This document shows positions 55,207-64,000 of a DNA stretch of 64,000 nucleotides, piece by piece; position 1 is the first letter of the stretch; every line of letters starts with the position of its first letter. The notes under the pieces are model-generated. The model searched no databases, had not been told where the DNA came from, and saw nothing but the letters and a program-made list of their open reading frames with translations. The translations under genes and the position numbers were made by a program. This DNA is from Asterella californica (taxonomy: Eukaryota > Streptophyta > Marchantiopsida > Marchantiales > Aytoniaceae), in the NCBI GenBank assembly GCA_036924285.1, contig JAYKYS010000012.1:7502001-7566000 (forward strand). The letters run 5' to 3'.

Positions 55207-56125
55207 TTAGTCGCTGGGTGCGATCTCCTCTTGATTAGTTCCTACCTGAACTCCTAAATCGACTTCGGATAAAGTGAGAAGCCCTACGAGTACCTCGGGT
55301 GTGACTGAGATGGCTTCCTCCTCGATGTTGGTGGCGGGCTCTGTTGAGACGGCTTCGGAAGACAAAAGTGTCTTCTGGGAAGCTGAGTCCACTTGCGCTT
55401 CCTCACTCTTCAGCGGCACTGGTTCGACACTAGGAGTTGGGGTGACCTCACTGTGGTCAAAGGAAGTCACCTCCTCCACTCGAAACACCTGGAAAGACAA
55501 CTCTGCTTCATGTCTTCTACAAGTCATCTTGTCTTCCGGTGCTTCTTCCGGATCTTCTTGACTTCCAACGCTTTCCCCTTGGAGAAGATGTGAAGAAACA
55601 TCTTCGCTAGAAGACGCTTCTATCTTTCACTCATTCCTTCCCTTTCTATCTTCCAAGAAGAGGCAAGTCGTGCTTCTAGACACATGTCACTTCCTTGAGA
55701 TCATCGGTAAGATCTTCTTCCACTTCTTAGTCGGATTATTCTTTGTGCATCAATGAATATTTCTGAAAGTCTTATGATCATGATTCAACCTCATCAAATA
55801 ATTCAAGATTGACTCCTTTGACCCTTGTTTCAAGTTGGAGATTTAAAACATGATATCTGGATCCTTTCGTGCTATACTTGAATTCTCCAAGAATTGATCT
55901 TTCGAGCTCTATCCAAGTGGTTAAGCCATTCGTATCACTTTGGATAAATCATGCAAACGCCTTTTTCTTCAAGGTACCTAGGAAAAGTTTAACTTGATTT
56001 GATGTATCTTTCCCACTGATTCGAATATATTGTTCGAATGCTGCTATGTGTAGATTAGAACTTTCGTGTGTTTTCTCTTTGTATAATGACATCGGTATTC
56101 GCAAACAAATCATGTTTTGATCCAT
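55207..56125 (-). pseudogene. decayed retrotransposon gag, minus strand
   Basis: From ATG at 56125 the minus strand encodes a gag core: F-E-Q-Y-I-R-I-S-G-K-D-T, then Q-V-K-L-F-L-G-T-L-K-K-K-A-F-A, T-N-G-L-T-T-W-I-E-L-E-R and F-K-Y-S-T-K-G. A TGA at 55951-55949 sits where a Trp is usual, and another stop is at 55780-55778. After frame changes a Ser/Glu/Pro-rich open stretch (55527-55207) follows. No pol is visible downstream, so it is either truncated or a gag-only non-autonomous element. It differs from the gags of B, C and D. Confidence 0.6.
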
Positions 56126-59100
56126 CTTAGTTTTCTTGTACGTGATTTATCTCCGCTATACGTTTTGTCAATTTTTGCTCGAACTTGATGTTGGATCTTA
56201 TGGTATGAATTTCATCTTTCCTCGCTCAATTTATGATTTTGAGGTTTCCCCCTTCGTTCTATGAACTTCTATAATTTTCAAGTTTACTCCTTCTTGCTCA
56301 ATCTCTTATGTTTGGAAAGGATTCCAATTTTCTTCTATTCTTGGAAGTGGTCGTTGGATATTCGATACTTGCTCGATAATCGAGATACTTGTATCTAACG
56401 AAGTAGTATCGTCTTATCTTACAATCGATCAAGGTGAACTTGGGTGAAAAGATATTCTGACCGATGATTGGTAAAGACTCTTAAAATGATATTTATAGAT
56501 AGTTATGACTCCTCCAATCGGTGTATCTTTCGTCATCAATATCTATTTTCTTGTGGTATCTACTTCTCATTTCTCGGTTTCTTTACCACATACGTCAATC
56601 TCTTGCACGACTCATAAAACTTACCCATGCACTCTTTTTATATACCTAAATCTTGATATCCATCTAATAATAATTTAGTGATAATTCTTATGTCTTCTTA
56701 CTTGGGTGCTCGAGTTAGAAAACTATTTATGCGGAATGTTATTGTTGTATTAGAGAGTACGAAGTCTTGTCCGTTCGGATTTAGACAAATGAGAAATTAC
56801 CAAGACAGTAAGACCGTATCTGGTCTTGGTGGTGCGTACGAGATTGTCGGTATCGTTAAGTATTGGCATTCTCCCGTATTGCTTCTTATGATCCAATATC
56901 TTCAATCTGATTTGTTTCTCTAGTCTTTTCCTTTCTCATTTTCCTTCTTGATCACCTCATATATGTTATCTCGTGTGCTTCTAATTCTACTTCTACTTCT
57001 ACTTCTAGATCCGATCCTTTATTGTAGTGTGTACACTTCTAATTTTGTTGCCGTTATGAATCAAATGTTATGCTTTTGAGATTTTCTCCAGCATGATCGT
57101 CAAAATGTTCCTCGAATGTGCACTCATTCAAGATGCCAGACACATTTGTCAAACTTCTCGTACTTCTCATACTGGTAGAAATATAATCTCTCTGTACCGA
57201 GTAACTCTTCTCACTCCTCTTTACAATTGTGAATTTCAAAGACATTCAAATATGAAACAAGTGCGACAGATGTCTCTCAAAACTACAATTTCTCTTTATT
57301 CGTTGAGAATAGATAATTTTCCTATACACTTGTGATTGATCAATGAAGATCCTCGAGGCCGAGGTCTCCTTAAAAAGACAATCAGCAACGATAACTCGCC
57401 CACTGCAAACCGTTAGACTCAAATCGTTAAAGTCTAATTACTTCATATCAGATACAGAGATCAATTGTATAGTCATCTCGAATAGTCAGCTAACATTTCT
57501 TTAACCATTCTATCCATAACGTGGGTCTCAAAGCTTTCTATGCTAGTTTTAGTCTTTATTCTCCTCAAGTCTCTTTGAATATATGTACTATCCGAATGAA
57601 TTGTCCTTACGAGCTATTCATATTACCCAGATATTTGATACTCTGATCATACGATCATACGAGATTCTCGAATAGCATACACATATGAGACTCTCGGACA
57701 ATCTAATGTCTATTTCTCCATAGACTATCCATGACTACTTCCATTCACATGGCTCTAGTCAATTCATCTATTCAACTCTAATGCATGCAACAGGGTCAAT
57801 GGTGAAGTCAAGTAAGAGAATCTTAGGAGGGATGGGCCAAGTGTGACAAAAGAATTAGAGTTGCAGTCAAGTAAATTTAAGAAGAAACAAAATGGAAAAA
57901 GAGAATCCTTGCAATCTATGTTGATGAACAAATGTACGGCCTTCGACTAGAAAAGTACTACTTCTTTCCTGGAAAAGGGAAGATCTTTCCGATGAAATTG
58001 TATACGGGAAACTCCTGTTTCCCAACCACTTATTTTGCACAAGTGAAGAGATATTTGTTCAAATGATCATTTAAAAAATCAAGCGATAATAGATAGCAAC
58101 TAACAAGATACTGTTGTGGAATAGGCACGACCATGAATTCAAAGTTTAATATTAGAAACCAGGAATTTACACCATGGTTTGGATTGAAAAACCAAGTGAA
58201 TAGTTAGTGTTAAAACGTTTCTTAAAATTTTCTTGCCGTGTCACTTGTCTTTGGCAGTATCCATGCACTAAAATATGATTTGTTTCTTGTGTCAAAAGAT
58301 TGAAGCTTCTGGAAATTTATGAAAGGAAATGAACTTGATTCCAACGAGAAAAATATTTCATCTCGATTCACAAGCAGGACAATCCAGTAAAGATGTGGTT
58401 AAGGACCTTATTGATGGAAGTTGACTCTGCTTTACCACATATCTACATCTTCCCTCGTCTGCTGAAAACTTGCGATTTTAGGAGATGGAACATCATCCAC
58501 TAAAGACCCATTCTCAAGAGGTTCATCTTACTTTGTATGTTGCATGTTCCTCATCCAGAAGAATTAAACCTAAACTTTTCATTTAATAGATTCTCGAAGA
58601 GAAGCCTTGAAGTCACTAGACTCTGTAATGACAGTTCGTGGCTTCGGCGGTGTAATCATATAGTGTTACAATTAAGCACTCGTGGAACTACAGATGAAAT
58701 GTGCAGGGATATGATAACACTCGTATAGAACACACATGAGTATTACCTAGTCAAGATAGAGTCTGAAAGTCTGATGTAGTGTATGAAACAAGCTCGAGGA
58801 CCACAAGAAAGAAAATAAAAGCGATCAGAACTCTCATCGGAGAAGATTCAAAACATTGGCGTATGCAAGCAGGAGTGGAAGGATGTAACTTGCATTGCGG
58901 TGAGGTTTATCATTTATTCAGAATATTTTGAGAAAGTGCTCCACCAATCGTTTGGATATGGATCAAGAGCCTTGAGATTGGCAGTCACCGGTCAGCAAAT
59001 CTATGTCCTTGTCTATAAAGGTCAATCGAAATGCCAAAAGTAAACCATGCTCAGACATCATGGAAGAAGAGTGAGCCGCAAGAGACTAGACAACAAGTAC

Positions 59101-60650
59101 ATATTGATCTGAGCGTACCACGAGCGTTATCTTGAATCGATATGGACTTGAAGTGCACCAACCAGCAAAGAGTCGAGTCTTGTCGCCATAGAGTTTTCTT
59201 ATGAGTTTTCTTATTTTCTTTTGAAAGAGGAAGATATGTGGCATGCCGTCATCTAAAGATCAAGGCAGATTTACCGGACCTTACCTCACACAAAGGAGAG
59301 CATGGAGATGTTGTAAATCTTGTCTACATGTTAATGAACGGTGTCATCCAGATGTTCAACAACAATAGTAGTTACTAGTTAGATGCAGTTGGCTTGATTC
59401 TTCTTAACTCATCTAACTGAAAAAACGAGAACTCTTGCACAAGAGATGTTATACTCATTGTACTCAGTTTGGATTATTCTTCTCGCAAATTATGTTCTGT
59501 CTTTGGGCTCAACATAATGGAATATATGTTGACTGCATGTTCTCATGAAAAGTCAATGAAAGTTCATGGTACGTTTGAGTGACAGAGCAAACATCACGAC
59601 CACATCCCACACATACATTCTATTGAATCTATTCTCTGCTTGTTTCAAGGTAGTTCGTTATCTTGGATATTGATTTATCGACGATACTCCAGCCCTTCCT
59701 GACCGGACAAGCTCAAGAGATTCAGACTTTTCTTTCGGCCCCTCATCCTGCTGCCATGAAAAGGAACACATGGAACACAGAAAATATTTGAGCGACATGA
59801 ATCAAGACTGTTTCAGACACTTATGCTACGCTCATCAAGAGACATGATGTCGTTCATTTCTTGAGGAATAACGTGAAAAGGGATAACTTGGACATTGTTC
59901 GCCCACTGAGGTCCCGTATGGAATCGCGGAAGGGAAGAAGTCATTCATTCATGGGAAGAAAAGTTTTCTTGTTCTTGTCCTCACGTGTGAGTGGATGTAT
60001 AGACATGAGGCTGAGGCTCTGACCACGACTGGCATGCAACGGAGGTCACTGTACAACTGCTTTCCACTATGTAGATGATAGATGTAGTGATAGACACACT
60101 CTCATGGACGTACTGCAGCGAATCATGGTCTAGGCAGAAGGCTTGGCAGAAGAAAGTCAGATGTAGTTGTTGGTGGTTTGGCACACATGACTCTCCTCAC
60201 CCTTCCCCCTCACCTGCATTCTTACTCCAGCTTTCTAGACATGTCTTACATGCTCGAACTCAGACTGCGCCAGCACTGGCTGCACTCACTACAATAGCTA
60301 GAAGCATCACCAAGACTCAAAGTACGGTTGTGGCAGACAGCTGCAATGCTGCCGCATGGGACAACTTTTGGGCTAAGTTGGTGTTGGTGTTTCTGGGGTG
60401 GCACTCCGAATTTCTATGCGTGTGACTGAGTGGCTCGAGGCGACCGAGCTCCAACTACACCATTTTGAACCAATACCTTCACCGTTCATACTGTAGCGTC
60501 AACTCTATTCGGGCACCTAAGTATTCACACAGTGCACTGAGCGAAAGCAAAAAAGAAGGAAAAACTGATGAATGGAAACTTTACATAGAACAGGTATGGT
60601 GAACGAAATGATTTCAGAAACCTACACCTATGTACTGTAATTTACAGCAT
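56126..60650. other. anonymous DNA, no gene supported
   Basis: Mixed AT-rich sequence without recognisable domains on either strand; the part just above 56125 is probably the leader of the decayed gag element. A short CTTCTA microsatellite is at about 56985-57008. Short ORFs (57093-57335, 58537-58728, 60075-60425) show no family motif. Confidence 0.5.
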
Positions 60651-61341
60651 AGTTCAAGGAAATGTTGATGTATTAATTTTCAACAATAATAATGAACGAA
60701 AAGTTAAATGAATTGATTCAACCGCAAGAAAGATAAGAAGAGTCCTTATTTGATGTGCGTCATGTTTATCGTGAATACTAACATTTTTTATCACTTTATG
60801 TTGACTCATCGTGCACCCTTGTGCGCGAATAGAGTTGACACTACGGTAATCCCGCTTGTTCCTAATGGGACCTAACCCTACACTCTTGTTCCAAGGAAGA
60901 GCAGCAATATAGCAGATCATTTTCCTTGCCCCTAGAATAGAAAACACTGATAGACTAAGGACATAACCGCACATAGATTTTGTAAGCAGGTTTTTCCACT
61001 TAGCGCATGCGAGTGTTTGGAGAGGTGTCAGGTCATACCCATTTCTTGCTGTCTGAGAGGCTGGTTGGAGAAAGGGCCTGTTTGGCAAATCGGTGGTATT
61101 TTTCACCATCCATTGTAGGCGAGATTGTCCATGTATGCGGAGGTGAAAGAGGCCAAGTAGATGCAACGAGAAAGAGGAACGTTGTGACAAGAGGCTGGAA
61201 GTGCGATTTCAAAATTTGACCACGAGTATTACGACGACTTTTGAACGGCATTGCTCTTTGTATTTGCGATCTTGTTAAATGTGGTTCATGTGCGTAACTG
61301 CAGATATTGCCAATTCGCCCCGTGACATTGCACTCAGCAAT

Positions 61342-61370
61342 ATTCTGAGACTCTTGTATAGTCTCAGAAT
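61342..61370. repeat. 11-bp inverted repeat
   Basis: ATTCTGAGACT (61342-61352) pairs exactly with 61360-61370 around a 7-nt loop; another TTCTGAGAC lies near 61390. Small and of unknown meaning. Confidence 0.7.
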
Positions 61371-61600
61371 CGAACGATTACACTCATTGATTTCTGAGAC
61401 AAATTACAGTCGTTCAGATCAAAATTACTGGCATTATCTTTTCGTGATTAGTATCGCTTGAATCGAGTCATATAGCTGAGCTTACATGACGAAGGTGGTC
61501 GTGAACTGAAAACTTGACTTGACCTGCATCATGACACGTCCATCTGTAAAGATCAAAGGTTGTGACGTTGGAGACTAGTAGTTGCATAAACCAGCGGAAC

Positions 61601-61732
61601 AAGGTGCAGTGCGAAAGTAGTAAAGGTCGTGACAATCCATACTGAAGGCACCCTCGTCATGGGTTCAAGGTGCGGTGCGAAAGTAGTAAGTCTTGAGAAT
61701 CCACACTGAAGACACCTTCGTCATGGGTTTGG
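61601..61732 (+). repeat. 66-bp tandem duplication
   Basis: Two diverged units start AAGGTGC(A/G)GTGCGAAAGTAGTAA at 61601 and 61667, each ending tcgtcatgggtt. No coding frame is kept across them. Confidence 0.75.
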
Positions 61733-61989
61733 AAGGTGGTGGTTCTTCGCAAAAAACTAACATAATCCAGATTGATAATCTGTATGCGGTGAAGGACTAA
61801 GACAACATATATGGTCACCGGAGCTGCAACCAGCATTGATCGGTATTTTACAGCAGTTAGATATTTTTCTTTGCCCCGATGATGTTCTCTCTTGCAGGCT
61901 AAGTGTTTGCGGGCTCTTCCAGCTATGCGTTTCCCTACGTTAGTACTTGTTTAGCGGTTTGTCCTTTCTCGGCACTTAGGTCTCAGGAT

Positions 61990-62335
61990 CCAACGCTGTC
62001 TTGCTCCTGGCCCACTTGTGATCCCCGTCTCTCCTGCCTAATGAACTCTATACGGGAGAGGTGTGCGTTCCTGGGCCTTGGGTTTGCTGCGTTGATGGCT
62101 TGTAACCTCGCCTCTTCTGCTAATAAAGTTTCGGGTGCACTGTCGCCTTTCAACCAAAAAGGGAAACATCATATATGGTCATAGACTGGCCAAGGAACGA
62201 TCTTCCTGGATTCGGAGGATCATTCGTTCATCGACCGTAAAAGCTCGTCCTCCTCCCCAGCCCTGCCGTTCCTGCCCCTCCCCTGCGCCCAGTGGGTTTG
62301 AGACTTTTGAGTTTCAGTTTGGTAGGCGCTAGACC
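61990..62335 (-). other. possible short spliced coding sequence, minus strand
   Basis: Two open stretches join across a possible intron of about 65 nt (donor GTCTAT near 62183, acceptor TTATTAG near 62121). The upstream one contains G-W-G-G-G-R-A-F-T-V-D-E-R-M-I-L-R-I-Q-E-D. The downstream one contains E-E-A-R-L-Q-A-I-N-A-A-N-P-R-P-R-N-A-H-L and then R-I-E-F-I-R-Q-E-R-R before a stop. The composition looks coding, but no start codon was fixed and the family is unknown. A different frame also has an ATG ORF near 62353, so this is tentative. Confidence 0.25.
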
Positions 62336-63008
62336 AACGTGCGTCACCTTTCTTCTCCATCTGTTTGACAAGTTACCTACTGTAGTTCTTTCAAGTCAAC
62401 ATGCAGCTTGTCGTGTGCAGTAGCCACTTACTTTATCCGTCAAACACACAACGACAGCATACCCTTTGAATTCTCAGAATCCCCACCCGCCGCCAGTCAC
62501 GATCTTTGTGTCGTAGGCGATAAAATTGGGTGTACTGTAACTGATCTTGCCAGTAGTCGACTTAGCGAGTAAATCGTGGACATCTTATATTCCTGGCCTC
62601 CAGCTAATCTGGTGGTCACGCTCCAAGTCTCTAAAACGGAGAGCCTTGGGTTTGAATCGGCTCAAACTAGGAGTTTGGGAATAGTAGGATGAACGCTGTT
62701 CAGATTCAAAGGAACTGTGCTATTGTTTTACTAAAGTATGACCGGGGCATGCGCTAAGAATCTGATCATTACATATCCCAGTGAGCAATCAATGTATAGA
62801 GGTAACCGGCTCAGTTTTGCTTCTCCTTGTGATTTTTGAATCAAAGAGAAGACAACCACAGTTAGAAATGATGTTCATTCTATTTGAGTGTTATGCATGG
62901 GAGAGTTTCAAACGGAAAGTGTTATTACCTTTCTTGCGGAACAATCTCTTTGAAGCTGAGTAAACTATGATATCCATGTAAGGACACTAAGTTGCAAGTA
63001 CCATAAGA

Positions 63009-63080
63009 GGATTCGTGGCGCAATGGTAGCGCGTCTGACTCCAGATCAGAAGGTTGCGTGTTCGATTCACGTCGAGTTCA
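63009..63080 (+). tRNA. tRNA-Trp (anticodon CCA)
   Basis: 72 nt folding as a cloverleaf: acceptor GGATTCG/CGAGTTC, D stem GCGC/GCGC, anticodon stem TCTGA/TCAGA with loop CTCCAGA (anticodon CCA at 63041-63043), T stem with TTCGATT loop, discriminator A. The A box (TGGCGCAATGG) and B box (TGTTCGATTCA) are present, and a TTTT pol III stop lies at 63113-63116. It matches nuclear plant tRNA-Trp except for a paired change in the acceptor stem (T5-A68 instead of C5-G68), which keeps pairing. Confidence 0.95.
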
Positions 63081-64000
63081 AAGCTCGGAAATATTCCTCG
63101 TCAAGAATGTCCTTTTGATCACAGATATGGCCTTCTCCGCGTGGGGTGATTTCTTGTGGTGTGAGCTCCTTCGGGGTAACACGCGACGCAATGAATAGCC
63201 AACGGATGGAGAGACCCCATCAAGCCTTACAACGGAAAGAAGGACCCGAAGAGCTCCTTCCTCGTTATTTCCTGCAAAGACTTCAAAAAGTTTGCAGCGA
63301 TGAAAATTTTCACTTCAACCGGTAGTGCGGTGGGCCTCTTATAACGTTACATAACTCCAAGGGTATCTTCTTGTCTTATTTTGAGTACATGTATGACTTT
63401 TCTTGTGCTATAATGTTCTGTTAAAGTTGGCTACTTTTCTCTCGTCAGCTTCTCTTACTTCTTTCCTCATATCGTAAAATTCTCATGCTAGTTTTGAAGC
63501 AGAAGTTTCTGTTCTGAACCACAAACTGGAGAGCTGAGTTGGACTCTGTCATTGTGCACGCGACTGTGGGGGTTTCCCCACCTGTTTGGGCTATTACTAC
63601 GGCGCTCCAAGTTTAGAATACAGTCGAACCCGTCGAAGTTCACCTAGAGAATCTGTTATCCCAAGCGACTTAGTCAACAATAGCGGGGTATGAGAGAAAA
63701 ATATACACAAAGTGGATTGGATTTGGTGTGAGAAGGACTGAAGCAACATTTTGGTGAAACTTTTTGATTTTCTTTTCATGGCGCGTTATGATAATTTTGT
63801 TTCGATTACAAAATATATTAATTTTAGATTAGATTGATATTATTATATAAATATTAAATGTTAGACTAACCATAACCTGCATCTTGATCCTGAGAGAACC
63901 CATAAATAGAGTGTAACAACTCGCACTACTGAAACAATAAGACCGGAGCTATACCTCAAACATCCATTAATTTATTATCTAATCTTTTTTCCATTGTTGG
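63081..64000. other. no gene seen
   Basis: Sequence downstream of the tRNA gene. No coding region, repeat or RNA gene was recognised. The last 200 bases are AT-rich. Confidence 0.55.

Noticed and set aside
56985..57008. CTTCTA microsatellite
   Set aside because: A short simple repeat without further interest; noted only inside the regional entry.
60075..60425. 116-codon plus-strand ORF
   Set aside because: Ser/Thr/Ala-rich tail and no domain; flanked by stops and anonymous DNA with no supporting signal.
60654..61190. 178-codon minus-strand ORF
   Set aside because: It has no ATG at its start, no recognisable motif and ordinary composition; probably chance.
1..64000. CRISPR arrays, bacterial operons or prophage
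   Set aside because: No regularly spaced short repeats and no prokaryotic gene organisation; introns, tRNA-iMet primer sites and DEK1 show plant nuclear DNA.

Overview
This window looks like nuclear DNA of a land plant. It holds a complete multi-exon DEK1 phytocalpain gene (minus strand, 34050-49014), a 72-nt nuclear-type tRNA-Trp(CCA) gene, and LTR retrotransposons whose primer sites match the 3' end of plant initiator tRNA-Met. The DEK1 introns are mostly 50-350 bp with one of about 1.2 kb. Those short introns and the Ty3/gypsy families suggest a bryophyte or lycophyte, but I cannot settle the lineage from sequence alone.

Layout. 1-30300 is a retrotransposon graveyard. An LTR-A element (broken integrase plus 3' LTR) occupies 1-3464. 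After an anonymous stretch comes a nested complex. LTR-B element B1 (5872-18160) was invaded by an LTR-D element (from 10070), and later by a solo LTR-A (13801-15816) and an LTR-like insertion E (15830-17863), both in its 3' LTR. A second, truncated LTR-B copy (18253-20325) follows. Next is a nearly intact young chromovirus, element C (21206-27643), with 377-bp LTRs, a 5-bp target-site duplication and a chromodomain integrase. The 3' end of another LTR-D element and an antisense LTR-A relic close the block.

30300-34049 is anonymous. 34050-49014 is DEK1: 30 predicted coding exons giving a frame-consistent protein of 2190 residues, with membrane domain, loop, LG3, calpain and C2-like domains, and the Cys/His/Asn triad intact. 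49015-51260 probably holds a divergent promoter and a plus-strand leader with a striking 36-codon ORF. 51260-63000 is mostly anonymous DNA with decayed retroelement pieces on the minus strand. tRNA-Trp lies at 63009-63080.

The most unusual signal is a pair of small in-frame ORFs, separated by a stop plus two codons. It sits between the primer site and gag of element C, and again inside insertion E. The two copies keep protein similarity (about 60% and 50% by eye), the stop position and the spacing, and the two ORFs of a pair resemble each other. I do not recognise the family. It may be a new accessory gene pair of plant Ty3/gypsy elements. Exon limits, splice sites, LTR limits and identities were read by hand and were not computed or searched.
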